DNA from: Cyanobium sp. CZS48M
GTDB taxonomy: Bacteria; Cyanobacteriota; Cyanobacteriia; PCC-6307; Cyanobiaceae
Length of the DNA: 64,000 bases
Assembly: GCA_030373145.1 (NCBI GenBank)
Contig: JAUCZK010000011.1
Coordinates: 1-64,000 of the forward strand
Direction of reading: 5' to 3'
In this document: one piece after another, positions 50,759 through 62,043 of the stretch
How positions within the stretch are numbered: the stretch's first letter is position 1
Layout of the letters: each line of letters opens with the position of its first letter
The notes under the pieces: model-generated
Databases searched by the model: none
What the model was told of the DNA's origin: nothing
What the model saw: the letters and a program-made list of their open reading frames with translations, nothing else
Position numbers and translations under genes: made by a program

Positions 50759-51520
50759 ATGCAGATCATCCCCGCCATCGACCTGCTCGACGGCCACTGC
50801 GTGCGCCTGCACCAGGGCGATTACGACCAGGTCACCCGCTTCAGTGACGATCCGGTGGCCCAGGCCCTCTCCTGGCAGGAGCAGGGGGCCGAACGACTGC
50901 ACCTGGTCGACCTCGACGGGGCCCGCAGCGGGCTGCCCGTCAACGATGCCGTGGTGCGCGCCATCACCGCCGCCCTCACGATCCCCGTGCAGCTCGGGGG
51001 CGGCGTGCGCACCGCGGAGCGGGCCGACGACCTGCTGGCCTGCGGCCTCGATCGCGTCATCCTCGGCACCGTGGCGATCGAGCAGCCGGAGCTGGTGCGG
51101 CAGCTGGCGGCCCGCCATCCCGGCCGCATCGTCGTGGGCATCGATGCCCGCAACGGCCTGGTGGCCACCCGCGGCTGGATTGAGGACAGCCGCACCGTGG
51201 CCACCGAGCTGGCCGCCAGCTTCGAGGGCAGCGGCGTAGCGGCGATCATCAGCACCGACATCGCCACCGACGGCACCCTGGCCGGGCCCAACCTGGAGGC
51301 CCTGCGGGCCATGGCCGAAGCCACGTCCCTCCCAGTGATCGCCTCCGGAGGCGTGGGCTCGGTCACCGACCTGCTGGCCCTGCTCAGCCTGGCTCCGCTG
51401 GGGGTGGAGGGAGTGATCGTGGGCCGCGCTCTCTACGACGGCAGTGTCGACCTTGGCGAAGCTCTGCAGGCGGTGGGATCCGCGCGACTGCAGGACCCCA
51501 TCGATGCCTCGCTCTGCTGA
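50759..51520 (+). CDS. hisA: ProFAR isomerase
   Basis: HisA converts N'-formimino-AICAR-ribotide to its ribulosyl isomer in histidine synthesis. The (beta/alpha)8 barrel of 253 residues has MQIIPAIDLLDG (catalytic Asp8), RLHQGDYDQVT, VQLGGGVRT, STDIATDGTLAGP (second catalytic Asp) and IASGGVGSVTDLL. The frame extends to 50636, but family length supports ATG 50759. A Fur-like gene follows after about 86 bases. Confidence 0.95.
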   Translation: MQIIPAIDLLDGHCVRLHQGDYDQVTRFSDDPVAQALSWQEQGAERLHLVDLDGARSGLPVNDAVVRAITAALTIPVQLGGGVRTAERADDLLACGLDRVILGTVAIEQPELVRQLAARHPGRIVVGIDARNGLVATRGWIEDSRTVATELAASFEGSGVAAIISTDIATDGTLAGPNLEALRAMAEATSLPVIASGGVGSVTDLLALLSLAPLGVEGVIVGRALYDGSVDLGEALQAVGSARLQDPIDASLC

Positions 51521-51606
51521 TCGAAAGGAGCTCACCCCTGCGTGGAGCCAGCTGCTCGATCCCGGCCCTTAACATAAGGAACATTCCCGATCTGGCCAAC
51601 GTCTAC

Positions 51607-52092
51607 GTGTCCGTCGCCGTCACCACCACAGCCGTGCCGGTGAGTTCCGGAGAAGCCCCATCACTGGGCGGAGAGTCGGCTGGGGCCGCCACGGTGGCCC
51701 AGGCGTTCCGGCGCTGCCGTGATCTGGGCATGCGCCTGAGCCGCCAGCGGCGGATGGTGCTGGAGCTGCTCTGGAGTGATCGCCGTCACCTCAGTGCCCG
51801 CGACATCTTCGAGCGCCTCAATGCCCAGGGCCGCAACATCGGCCACACCTCCGTCTACCAGAACCTCGAAGCCCTGCAATCAGCCGGTGTGATCGAGTGC
51901 CTCGATCGCGCCAGTGGCCGGCTCTACGGCTATCGCAGCGATCCCCACAGTCACCTCACCTGCCTGCAAAGCGGCGAGATCGAGGACCTCGACGTGGTTC
52001 TCCCTGAGGAGTTGGTGCAGCGGATCGAGGATCTCACCGGGTACAGCATCGAGTCGTACACCCTCCAGCTCTACGGCCGCCGCCGGCCCTGA
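51607..52092 (+). CDS. Fur-family transcriptional regulator
   Basis: 161 residues, GTG start. After a 30-residue low-complexity head come GMRLSRQRRMVLELLW, HLSARDIFERLN, ISHTSVYQNLEAL-like (GHTSVYQNLEAL) and SDPHSHLTC. There is one Cys (LTCLQSG) and no CxxC pairs, so the structural zinc site of most Fur/Zur members seems absent. Picocyanobacteria have such PerR-like members. Its metal or oxidant signal is undetermined. Confidence 0.88.
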   Translation: MSVAVTTTAVPVSSGEAPSLGGESAGAATVAQAFRRCRDLGMRLSRQRRMVLELLWSDRRHLSARDIFERLNAQGRNIGHTSVYQNLEALQSAGVIECLDRASGRLYGYRSDPHSHLTCLQSGEIEDLDVVLPEELVQRIEDLTGYSIESYTLQLYGRRRP

Positions 52093-52158
52093 TCCGATCT
52101 CGGCCCTGGAGTTTCGCTAGCGCGCTCGTTACCTTGAGCCCATGTACCGGACCGGCGC

Positions 52159-53853
52159 GTGACTGAGCCTGCGGCCGCCCCTGGGGCTGCCGGGACCCCC
52201 AGGTCCCAGGTGCTGCTGCTGGCCCAGCCCCTGCTGCGTCAGGGACTGGGCCGCTTGCTCGCGGAGGCGAGCCCCCCCTGCCGGGTGGCCGGCGAACCTT
52301 CTGAGCTTGAAGGCGCACCGCAGTTGGTGATCTGGAGCCTGGAGGCCCCGATCCATCCCAGCAACCTGCTGCTGGAGTTGGAGCGACTCGAGCAGCGCTG
52401 GCTGCCGGCGCCCCTTCTCCTGCTGATTCCCGCCCGGCCCGGCTGCAGCAGCGACTGGCTCCTGCAGCTTCCAGCTGCTGGACTGCTGCAGGAGCCCGAG
52501 CCAGAAGCCTTGCTGGAGGCCGTGGCCACCCTGCTTCAAGGAGGTCGGGTGGTGGCCCTGAACGGGGAAGGCAGCTCCGGCGTCACTGACAACTCGGGCG
52601 GCGTCTGGGATGCTGGAGCGATGGGGCTCGGCCAGTGGCTGCTGATCAGCGGCCTGCAGCAGATCGATCATGAGCTGGAACTCGGCCGCCGGCTGCTGGA
52701 TCCTCCCCCCGCCAACCTGCTGCTGCAGCTGATCCTGGAAGGCCGGCAGCGGGAACTGCGCTCCGCTCGGACCATGCTGATCTGGCTGTGGGGGCCGGCA
52801 TCGATGGCCTGGGGGGCCACAGGACTGCCCCCGAAGCCGAAAAGCCCTGCGCATGAACCCCGCCCCCCCAGCGGCGGCAGCACCGCCATCACCCTGCGGC
52901 AGCGCACCGCCGTGGCGGTGTGGGAGGCGATCCATCAACGGCTGAGCCAGGCCAGCCAGGGCCCGCTGCTGCGCCAGGGCAGCGCCGAGCTGTTCGCCCT
53001 CGAAGGCCTGAGCCAGGAGCGGCGGCGCGATCTGTTCCTGGCCCTGCTGAGCCAGCTGGATCTGCTGTTGCGGCAGCTGCGCCAGGAGCGCCTGCGCGGC
53101 GACGACCTCCAGAGCCGCTGGCAGGTCCTGCAGCCGGAACTGCGCCGCCAGGCCCTGCGTCAGATGGCCGGCCCCTACGTGCAATTGCCCCAGCAGGGGG
53201 CGCTGCTGCCTGTGGCCGACACCCTCACGAACCAGGGCAGCTTCGATCTCGACGACCCGGAACTGCCCCCCAGCCAGCCGATGCTGGCGGCCCTGCTCAC
53301 GGCCCAGCCCCTGCTGGTGGACGGTCGCCTGCTGGCCCCCGACGAACCCCAGGCTCTGCTCTACCTCGAGGCCCTGGTGAGCAACTGGGTGATCCGCAGC
53401 GCCGAGCGCATCAGCGCCGATGTGCTCGCCAGTTGCGGCGACTGGCCGGAACTGCGCCGCTACCTGCTGGTGAAGGAGCTGATCGCCACCCGCAGCCTGG
53501 AGCGCCTGCGCAACCAGCTCAACGCCCAGCAGCGCTGGAGCGAGTGGTTCGAGAAGCCGATCCAGCTCTACGAGAGCCAGCGGCGGCTCTACCGCCTCGA
53601 GGAGGGGGGAACGATCCGCCCGCTGCTGCTCACCGAACCCCGCGACGAAGAACTGCGCCAGCTGGGCTGGCTGCAGCAGAGCGTCACCCTGGCCCTGGAG
53701 GCCCGTGATGCCCTGGCTCCGCAGCTGCGGGCCCTGCTGCAGCGCGTCGGCGATCTGATCGTGGTGGTGCTCACCCAGGTGATCGGTCGTGCCATCGGCC
53801 TGGTGGGTCGCGGGATCCTCCAGGGGCTCGGGCGAGGCATCAGCAGGCCCTGA
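52159..53853 (+). CDS. Ycf55/DUF3685 protein
   Basis: 564 residues, GTG start. An N-terminal response-regulator-like part (VLLLAQPLLRQGLGRLLAEA) precedes the large DUF3685 domain with LQPELRRQALRQMAGPYV, VKELIATRSLERLRNQLN, WSEWFEKPIQLYESQRRLY and a C-terminal hydrophobic VVVLTQVIGRAIG. It occurs only in cyanobacteria and red-algal plastids; function not established. The next gene starts 34 bases after its stop. Confidence 0.9.
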   Translation: MTEPAAAPGAAGTPRSQVLLLAQPLLRQGLGRLLAEASPPCRVAGEPSELEGAPQLVIWSLEAPIHPSNLLLELERLEQRWLPAPLLLLIPARPGCSSDWLLQLPAAGLLQEPEPEALLEAVATLLQGGRVVALNGEGSSGVTDNSGGVWDAGAMGLGQWLLISGLQQIDHELELGRRLLDPPPANLLLQLILEGRQRELRSARTMLIWLWGPASMAWGATGLPPKPKSPAHEPRPPSGGSTAITLRQRTAVAVWEAIHQRLSQASQGPLLRQGSAELFALEGLSQERRRDLFLALLSQLDLLLRQLRQERLRGDDLQSRWQVLQPELRRQALRQMAGPYVQLPQQGALLPVADTLTNQGSFDLDDPELPPSQPMLAALLTAQPLLVDGRLLAPDEPQALLYLEALVSNWVIRSAERISADVLASCGDWPELRRYLLVKELIATRSLERLRNQLNAQQRWSEWFEKPIQLYESQRRLYRLEEGGTIRPLLLTEPRDEELRQLGWLQQSVTLALEARDALAPQLRALLQRVGDLIVVVLTQVIGRAIGLVGRGILQGLGRGISRP

Positions 53854-53887
53854 GGGTCACAATGGCCCCAGCCCATCTGGTGTTCGG

Positions 53888-54501
53888 TTGCGCCTTCCTG
53901 CCCGCCTCGGCTTCCAAGCTGCCCGCTTCGGCTGCCAAGCCGCTCCCCTCTCGGCCCTCAGGGCTGGTCTGCTCAGTCTGATCCTGGGCGCCTGGCTGCT
54001 GCTGGCCCCGGCGTTTCCAGCGGCGGCGGCCCTCACCACCAACAGCTACGACGGCAACATCTATTCGCTCTACGCCGGCAACGGCTCGCTGGTGCCGCCC
54101 CGCAGCAGCCTGGCTCAGGCCCTGGCCGACCACCGGCCCGTGGTGCTGATCTTCTATCTCGATGACAGCGCCGACAGCAAGCAGTTCGCCCCCGTGGTCT
54201 CGGAGCTGCAGCGGCTGTGGGGATCGAGGGTCGAGATCATTCCGCTCACCACCGATCAGCTCCAGAACCGGCCCGAGGAGGGCAGCAGCGACCCCGCCCA
54301 CTACTGGAAGGGTCTGATCCCCCAGGTGGTGGTGCTCGATCCCGCCGGTCGCGTGGTGTTCGACGGCAAGGGGCAGGTGAGCACTGAATCCATCAGCTCC
54401 GCCCTGAGCAAGGCCACCGGACTCAATCCCGCCGGCAGCGCCAACACCAGCGCCACCCGCAGCTTCAATGAGCTGAACAGTGAAGTGGTGCCCGCAGGCT
54501 G

Positions 54502-54502
<1 letters not shown>
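53888..54502 (+). CDS. Thylakoid photosystem I accumulation factor (thioredoxin-like)
   Basis: 204 residues, TTG start at 53888 chosen because it puts the hydrophobic signal/anchor ([20 protein letters not shown]) near the N-terminus; the longer frame lies inside the ycf55 gene. The lumenal part has [40 protein letters not shown] and the thioredoxin-like end [17 protein letters not shown]. It fits the cyanobacterial PSI accumulation factor. Its stop overlaps the fumC ATG (TGATG). Confidence 0.85.
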
Positions 54503-55896
<1,394 letters not shown>

Positions 55897-56269
55897 ACCA
55901 CGGTTGCGGGTCAGGACTTGTCAGAATCAGGGAGTAACTGGGCCATCAAGACTTCACAAACCACGAAGACCCTGGCTCTGGCTGCCGAGCATCGGTTGAT
56001 CAATGGCCAGGAGTTCAAGCGGCGGCCGATTCGAAGCGGAAAGCATTGTAAAGATCACGCTGCATCTGCATGATTCTCCCTCTGCTGGCATTTCGTGATT
56101 GAAAGCAGAAGGTATTGGCCGCTGAGTTCAACTTTGAAGCCAACATGGGGATGCATGTGTTCGACTAGACGTTGCTGAGGCAGCCATTTTGCAGAAGAAT
56201 GCAAGCAGGCCTTTCCTGATGGCACAGTGAACTTTGATGCCGCTTTCCGACATTGCTCCGGGGAGATTC
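55897..56269. other. Intergenic stretch after fumC
   Basis: About 370 bases without a supported gene. A minus-strand frame of 18 codons (MQMQRDLYNAFRFESAAA) near 56070 looks protein-like but stops at once. Possibly more gene debris. Confidence 0.3.
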
Positions 56270-56428
56270 ATGGTGGAGGTGGCCCAGTACGGCACCGCCA
56301 CCGTCAAGCGCGCCTATGGCGACTGGACCACCCCGCAGCTGGGTAGCTGGAAGGAGGTGCTGCACGTCCATTCGATTCAGCCTGTGCAGCAGTTCAGGTA
56401 CACCTGCGGGAAGAACCAGTCGGCGCGG
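56270..56428 (+). pseudogene. NYN-domain ribonuclease fragment
   Basis: The frame reads VEVAQYGTATVKRAYGDWTT, PQLGSWKEVLHVHSIQPVQQ and FRYTCGKN, the second block of NYN (LabA/PIN-like) nucleases, where the first aspartate block (FIDADN) should precede it and a DMALVIDAMDLL-like block should follow. Neither is found. Upstream 36 codons look unrelated and downstream the frame enters a remnant transcribed the other way. Confidence 0.7.
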
Positions 56429-56462
56429 GTGGGCAGGCGGTTAGCCGGGCCTCCAGTCCAGC

Positions 56463-56760
56463 TCAATCAACATGCCAGAACGCCAGCGAGAAGCTGACGA
56501 TGTTGGTGAACCAGATGGCAACACCCGAGGCGAGCAGTTCGAGGACGATGGTCATGAGGATCAGAATCACCACGGCCAGCCAGAGGACTGTGCGTTCGAT
56601 CCGTAACCAGCGAGCCTGACCGCCCGTGATACCGACGGGCACCATCGCGGTCAACGCTGCCACCATCAGCAGGACAGACAACCCCACCGGAAAGAGGTGG
56701 AAACGGTTGGGGCTGCCCACCAGCAGAAGCATCATCGCCAGGAGCGCCAGCCCGGCCGGT
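56463..56760 (-). pseudogene. Membrane protein fragment
   Basis: A minus frame after a TGA near 56760 reads LALLAMMLLLVGSPNRFHLF, PVGLSVLLMVAALTAMVPVG, TVLWLAVVILILMTIVLELL and FTNIVSFSLAFWHVD, where TGA follows; beyond it AGLEARL continues the pattern. Membrane proteins with such WFTNI..FWxxDxGGP ends are usually longer on both sides, so this is a three-helix fragment with a premature stop. It could still be translated from ATG 56735. Confidence 0.5.
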
Positions 56761-56788
56761 CAGCGTGGCTCGATCAGCGGCGATCGGC

Positions 56789-59158
56789 TCATTGCCGCGC
56801 CATGGCCAACTGGATCGCCACGGCCGGATCGATGCGGTGATCCAGGCTCTCGGCCGCCTCATCGATCGCAAGCTGCACGCCCTTGACCTGGCCATTGAAG
56901 GCATTGCCGCGGGGACCATAGTCCTCCGACACGGGAGCGCCACTGTCCTCGCCGACGTCGCAACCGTCATCGGCGGAGAAGATCATCGCCAGGGTGGCGC
57001 CGATCTGGCCGTCGCCCACCTTCTGGCCATCGGTGTAGAGCGTGACGCTGCCGCCCTTGCCCAGACCGCCGCCGGCGTAGGAGAACTCCATCCGCACCTG
57101 ATGTTCACCAGCAGGGATGGGCGACTCCCCCTCCACGTAGAACCGCTGGAAGCCGCCCCAGTTGTAGCAGTACTTGAGTTTCCCCCCTTTGGCATACAGG
57201 CTCCAGCCGCCGATGTTCGCGCCCTGGGAGATGATCACCCCCTCGGCACCGTTTTCCGGCACCACGATTTCGGCCGTGACCGAGTGGGATTTGTTCTTGA
57301 TGTTGAGAACGCAATTCTCCGACAGGCGGCCCATGCCCCCGAACAACAGTTGCGTCTTGCCCTTGATCAGGGTCGGGCGGCCAGCTGTGTCGGGGTTGAG
57401 CTTCTCGAGCAGCCGATCGTCGATCGGCAGCACCTTGTAGCGCGTCGCCTCGATCAACCAGAGGCGCTGCAGTTCGTGCAGCTTCTGCGGCATTTCCCTG
57501 GCGAGATCCTTCGCCTGGCTCCAGTCTTGACTCGTGTCATACAGCTCCCAGACGTCGTCATCGAGGGCAGGCGGAGCAGCCTGCACCCAGGGTGTGGAGT
57601 GGTGGGTCACGGCCGTCCATCCCTTGTGATAGATGCCGCGGTTGCCGAACATCTCGAAGTACTGGGTTTCGTGTCGCTCAGCGGCGCCCGGATCATCGAA
57701 GGCGTAAAGCATGCTCACCCCTTCGATCGGATCCTGCTGGATTCCATCGACGGACACGGGTTCCGGCAGGCCGGCCGCCTCCAGGATCGTCGGTGCCACA
57801 TCAATCAAGTGGGTGAACTGGGAGCGGATCTCGCCCTTGGCTCTGATGCCCCTGGGCCAGTGGACGACGGTGCCATTGCGGGTGCCTCCGAAGTGGGACG
57901 CCACCTGCTTGGTCCACTGGTAAGGCGTGTTCATCGCGTGGGCCCAGCCCACGGCGTAGTGGTTGTAGGACTCCGGCCCGCCCAGCTTGTCGAGCCGCTC
58001 CGTCAGGTACTCAGGCGTTTCCAGCGCCTGCAGGCCATTGAAATAACTCATCTCATTGAAACAGCCGTTCAATGAGCCCTCGGCAGAGGCGCCATTATCA
58101 CCGATTATATAATAAATAAGTGTGTCCTCGAGAATGCCGAGCTTTTCAAGGCTTTCGACAATGCGCCCGACGTGATGGTCGGTATAGGCCATGAAGCCGG
58201 CATAGACCTCCATCTGGCGGCTCAGCACCGGGCGGAAGGCCTCCGGCATCTCCTCCCAGGCGGGGATCTCGCCATGGCGGTCGGTGAGTTCGCATTCCGG
58301 CGGGATCACACCCAATTGCTTCTGGCGGGCGATCGTCTGCTCGCGCAGAGCATCCCAGCCTGCATCGAATTGGCCTTTGTATTGATCGGCCCATTCCTTT
58401 GGCACGTGGTGCGGAGCATGGGTAGCGCCAGGCGCGAAATAGGCGAAGAAGGGCTGATCGGGCGTCAGTGCTTTCTGCTGACCGATCCAGTTCAGGGCCT
58501 TGTCGGCCAAGTCCTCCATGAGGTGGTAGCCCTGCTCGGGTGTCTTGTCCGGCTCCACCGGTGTGGTGCCTTCATACAGCGTGGGGTACCACTGATTGGC
58601 TTCACCGCCGACGAAGCCATAGAAATGATCGAAGCCGCCGCCGCCCGTCGGCCAGGCGTCAAATGGTCCGACGGGGCTGGTCTGCCAAACCGGAACTTCA
58701 TGGCACTTGCCGAACTGCGCGGTGGCGTAGCCATTCAGCCTCAATGTTTTGGCCAGAGGGGCCATGGTGTTGGGCAGAACCGAGCAGTAGCCCGGCGCAC
58801 CCGTGGCAATCTCGGTGATTCCGCCCATGCCGGCAGAGTGGTGATTGCGCCCGGTGAGCAGCGCCTGGCGCGAAGGCGAGCACAGAGCGGTGCTGTGGAA
58901 GCGGTTGAACTTCAGACCGCCGGCAGCCAGTTTCTCTGCCGTGGGCGTCTGGCAGGGGCCACCGAAGGCGCTGGCGGAGCCGAACCCGGCATCATCGATG
59001 AGGACGATCAGCACGTTCGGCGCTCCTTCGGGCGGACGCAGCTGCTCGATCGGCGGGAATGAGGTATCGGGATCCTTTGCGTCGTAGGTGATCAGTCCCG
59101 GCCGCGCCGTGTTCGGCATCGGCAGGTGGGAGCGGTGTTTTCTGGTTTGATTGCCCAT
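56789..59158 (-). CDS. Type I arylsulfatase
   Basis: A 789-residue sulfatase: APNVLIVLIDDAGFGSASAF binds calcium, C93-S-P-S-R is the site converted to formylglycine, followed by LTGRNHHSAGMGG, GKCHEVPVW and IIGDNGASAEGS. The C-terminal 200 residues form a beta-sandwich as in large arylsulfatases. No classical signal peptide, so it may act in the cytoplasm or leave by another route. It requires an FGE; the only FGE in this window (17107-17574) is truncated. Sulfate scavenging or modification of sulfated polysaccharides is likely. May be horizontally acquired. Confidence 0.93.
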   Translation of the reverse strand: MGNQTRKHRSHLPMPNTARPGLITYDAKDPDTSFPPIEQLRPPEGAPNVLIVLIDDAGFGSASAFGGPCQTPTAEKLAAGGLKFNRFHSTALCSPSRQALLTGRNHHSAGMGGITEIATGAPGYCSVLPNTMAPLAKTLRLNGYATAQFGKCHEVPVWQTSPVGPFDAWPTGGGGFDHFYGFVGGEANQWYPTLYEGTTPVEPDKTPEQGYHLMEDLADKALNWIGQQKALTPDQPFFAYFAPGATHAPHHVPKEWADQYKGQFDAGWDALREQTIARQKQLGVIPPECELTDRHGEIPAWEEMPEAFRPVLSRQMEVYAGFMAYTDHHVGRIVESLEKLGILEDTLIYYIIGDNGASAEGSLNGCFNEMSYFNGLQALETPEYLTERLDKLGGPESYNHYAVGWAHAMNTPYQWTKQVASHFGGTRNGTVVHWPRGIRAKGEIRSQFTHLIDVAPTILEAAGLPEPVSVDGIQQDPIEGVSMLYAFDDPGAAERHETQYFEMFGNRGIYHKGWTAVTHHSTPWVQAAPPALDDDVWELYDTSQDWSQAKDLAREMPQKLHELQRLWLIEATRYKVLPIDDRLLEKLNPDTAGRPTLIKGKTQLLFGGMGRLSENCVLNIKNKSHSVTAEIVVPENGAEGVIISQGANIGGWSLYAKGGKLKYCYNWGGFQRFYVEGESPIPAGEHQVRMEFSYAGGGLGKGGSVTLYTDGQKVGDGQIGATLAMIFSADDGCDVGEDSGAPVSEDYGPRGNAFNGQVKGVQLAIDEAAESLDHRIDPAVAIQLAMARQ

Positions 59159-59271
59159 GATCCTGTGCCGTTAACGAAGGGCCGTGACGCGGTGTGTGGC
59201 CCGCCCCGATGCCGCAAGGCTGTCAACGACCTGTGGCCTTGATGAGTCACCGTGATGAATCGTTGAAGCTG

Positions 59272-60654
59272 CTACAGCAGGTTCGCCGCCAGCTCCGCCA
59301 GGGGGGAGCGCTCACCCTTGAGCAGGGTGACGTGGCCCGCCAGCCGCTGGCCCTTGAAGCGCTCCACCAGCCAGGTGAGGCCGTTGCTGTCGGCATCCAC
59401 ATAGGGATTGTCGATCTGATAAGGATCACCGGTGAGCACGATCTTGGTGCCCTCTCCCACCCGGGTCACGATCGTTTTCACCTCATGGGGCGTGAGGTTC
59501 TGGGCCTCATCCACCACCATGTACTGACGGGGGATCGAGCGGCCACGGATGTAGGTGATCGCCTCCACCTCCAGCAGGCCCATGCCCTTGAGATCTGACC
59601 AGTTGCTGCGCGGACCGCGGCTGGAGCGCATGCTGCCGGAGGATGAGTCCTCCCCACCGAGCAGGTAGTCGAGGTTGTCGATGATCGGCTGCATCCAGGG
59701 ACCCATCTTCTCGCCCAGATCGCCGGGCAGGAAGCCGATGTCCTTGCCCAGGGGAATCACCGGCCGGGTCACCAGCAGACGGTCGTAGAGGTGTTCATCG
59801 GCCACCTGGTGCAGCCCGGCGGCCAGGGCCAGCAGGGTCTTGCCGGTGCCGGCCTTGCCCACCAGGGTCACCAGGCTGATGGCCGTATCCAGCAGTAGGT
59901 CAAGGGCGAAGGTCTGCTCCCGGTTACGGGGGCTGACGCGGCCGAGCTTGATCCGACTCGCCTTCTGAAGGGGCCGCAGGCCCCCGGCGGCACCATCCGC
60001 CCGCGCCAGCAGGGTGTGCTGGGGTTGCAGGGCATCCACCAAGGTCACCCCTTCGTTGGGCAGCAGCGGCGGCTGGGGCGGCAACCGTGGCGGCAGCTGG
60101 TCCAGGGCCAGGGATCCCTGCTGGTGCAGCTGATCCATCTGCTCTGCCGTCACCACCCACTCACTGAAGCCCGGGTAGAGGTCGGCGATCGCCACCTTGT
60201 CGGTGCTGTAGTCCTGGGCGATCAGACCCACCGCATCGGCCTTGATGCGCAGGTTGGTGTCCTTGGTGACCAGCACCACGGGGGGATGGTTACCCATCAC
60301 GTCGTGAAGACGCTGCTCCAGCGCCACCGCAAGGATGTTGTTATCGCCATTGCCGGATTTCAGTTCCGGCGGCAGCTTGGCGAGGGTTTCGTTGCGGCAG
60401 AACACCACCTTGAGCAGGCCGTGGTGCTCCGCATTGATCTCCACCCCTTCGGAGAGGTTGCCCTTGGCGCGCAGCTCATCGAGCAGGCGGGAGGTCTGGC
60501 GGGCATTGCGACCCCTCTCGGAGGAATCACGCTTGAAGCGGTCGATCTCCTCGACCACCTCGATCGGGATCACCACCGTGTTGTCTTCGAAGCGGGTGAT
60601 CGCCAGGGGATCGTGCAGCAGCACGTTCGTGTCGAGAACGAAGGTCTTCTTCAT
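59272..60654 (-). CDS. phoH: PIN-PhoH protein (PhoH2 type)
   Basis: 460 residues. An N-terminal PIN ribonuclease domain (KKTFVLDTNVLLHDP; VEEIDRFKRD; TKDTNLRIKAD) precedes a PhoH ATPase/helicase domain with Walker A (VGKAGTGKTLLAL), VTRPVIPLGKDIGFLPGD and Walker B VVDEAQNLTP. PhoH2 proteins act as RNA helicase-nucleases. ATG 60654 is preceded by an in-frame GTG. Divergent from the CofE-like gene. Confidence 0.95.
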   Translation of the reverse strand: MKKTFVLDTNVLLHDPLAITRFEDNTVVIPIEVVEEIDRFKRDSSERGRNARQTSRLLDELRAKGNLSEGVEINAEHHGLLKVVFCRNETLAKLPPELKSGNGDNNILAVALEQRLHDVMGNHPPVVLVTKDTNLRIKADAVGLIAQDYSTDKVAIADLYPGFSEWVVTAEQMDQLHQQGSLALDQLPPRLPPQPPLLPNEGVTLVDALQPQHTLLARADGAAGGLRPLQKASRIKLGRVSPRNREQTFALDLLLDTAISLVTLVGKAGTGKTLLALAAGLHQVADEHLYDRLLVTRPVIPLGKDIGFLPGDLGEKMGPWMQPIIDNLDYLLGGEDSSSGSMRSSRGPRSNWSDLKGMGLLEVEAITYIRGRSIPRQYMVVDEAQNLTPHEVKTIVTRVGEGTKIVLTGDPYQIDNPYVDADSNGLTWLVERFKGQRLAGHVTLLKGERSPLAELAANLL

Positions 60655-60765
60655 CACCCGCGCCGCAATGGCAAGAGGTTGAACCTAGGCCGCAGCGGTG
60701 TCCACCCCACCAGCCCCTGGCACCAGACACGATCTACGCTCCCCGCTGATCCGGCCTGCTGCCCC

Positions 60766-61989
60766 TTGCCGTCCCTGCCTCCATTGCTCTGCGCCCTGCT
60801 GTTGCTGGCGCTGCTCTTCGGCCTCACCCTGCTCTGGCTGGAACTGCGCCACCGCCTGCGGCCGGCCTCGCCCCTGCGCCTGAGTTCCGGCCCCTGGACC
60901 ACCCGCTGGAACAACAAGGGCACGGTCACGCTGGAGGGCAGCTTCCGCATCGCCAACCCCCATGGCCGCATGGAGGTGATGGTGCCCGAGCTGCAGCTGC
61001 GCCCCACCGTGCTGGGCCGCCAGGACCTTTCCCGCCTGCAGGTGAGCGCCAATGTGGTGGCCGACCACCCCGACGAACCCACTCGGCCCGATGGCTACTG
61101 GGCGGCCTACATCGTCAAAGGGCACAAGAGCACCCAGTTCAGGGCCACGGTGCGCATCAACCTGCCCGGCAGAGGAGCCAATGGTCCGAGCCCTGAGGAA
61201 CGCCACACCCAGCTGCAGGAGCTGCTGGACACCCTCTGGCTGGAGGTGATCTGGATCAACTACGGCCCCTTCGGACGGCTGGAGCGCCGCGAGGGTTTCC
61301 TGGTGCCGGTGCGCCATCCCGCGCCGCTGGATCCGGCCACCGCCGTCTGGCGCGACGGCGATCGCTGCCGGGTGCTGCCGGTGCCCACCCACCTGCTGGG
61401 GGTGCTGGATGATGCCGCCGAGGTGCTCAGCCGCTATGCCGGGCCGATGCTGCGTCCCGGTGACATCCTCACCATCGGTGAAACGCCCCTGGCGGTGATC
61501 CAGGGCCGCTACCGGCACCCCTCGATGGTGCAGCCCTCCTGCCTGGCCCGCCTGCTCTGCCGCGTGTTTCATCCCACCAGCAGCCTGGCCACGGCCTGCG
61601 GCCTCCAGACCCTGATCGATAACGTGGGGCCGGCACGGGTGCTCTGCGCCTGGCTGGCCGGCAGCCTGATGAAGCTGGTGGGCAGCAAGGGCGGCTTCTA
61701 CCGCCTCGCCGGAGACCAGGCCCGCCTGATCGATGACATCACCGGCACCACCCCCCCTTACGACCAGACGATCGTGCTCGGCCCTGATCAGCCCGAGCGC
61801 AGCTGCCAGCAGCTGGCCCAGGCCCTGGGGGTGCCGGTGGCGGTGGTGGATGTGAACGATCTCGGGCGGGTCAAGGTGCTGGCCTCGAGCGCCGGCTGCG
61901 ACGAGGACCTGCTGATGCGTGCCCTGCGGCCCAACCCCGCCGGCAACGCCAACGAACGCACACCCCTGGTGCTGGTGCGACCCGCCTGA
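60766..61989 (+). CDS. CofE-like protein (F420-0:gamma-glutamyl ligase annotation)
   Basis: 407 residues from TTG 60766. One N-terminal membrane helix (LLCALLLLALLFGLTLLWLE) precedes a cytoplasmic domain with LRPGDILTIGETPLAVIQGR, AGSLMKLVGSKGGFYRLAG and VAVVDVNDLGRVKVL. Cyanobacterial members carry the F420-0 gamma-glutamyl ligase label, though the organism class uses other deazaflavins and the true substrate is unknown. The long frame upstream to 60016 is antisense to phoH. Confidence 0.75.
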   Translation: MPSLPPLLCALLLLALLFGLTLLWLELRHRLRPASPLRLSSGPWTTRWNNKGTVTLEGSFRIANPHGRMEVMVPELQLRPTVLGRQDLSRLQVSANVVADHPDEPTRPDGYWAAYIVKGHKSTQFRATVRINLPGRGANGPSPEERHTQLQELLDTLWLEVIWINYGPFGRLERREGFLVPVRHPAPLDPATAVWRDGDRCRVLPVPTHLLGVLDDAAEVLSRYAGPMLRPGDILTIGETPLAVIQGRYRHPSMVQPSCLARLLCRVFHPTSSLATACGLQTLIDNVGPARVLCAWLAGSLMKLVGSKGGFYRLAGDQARLIDDITGTTPPYDQTIVLGPDQPERSCQQLAQALGVPVAVVDVNDLGRVKVLASSAGCDEDLLMRALRPNPAGNANERTPLVLVRPA

Positions 61990-62043
61990 GCGCCCAGGCG
62001 TCCTTGTCTCGCCCCGATACAGTTGATCATCAGCGGTTCTTCC

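Noticed and set aside
60016-60765. 250 codons upstream of the CofE-like gene in the same frame
   Set aside because: They are antisense to phoH and not family-like; I placed the start at TTG 60766 before the membrane helix.
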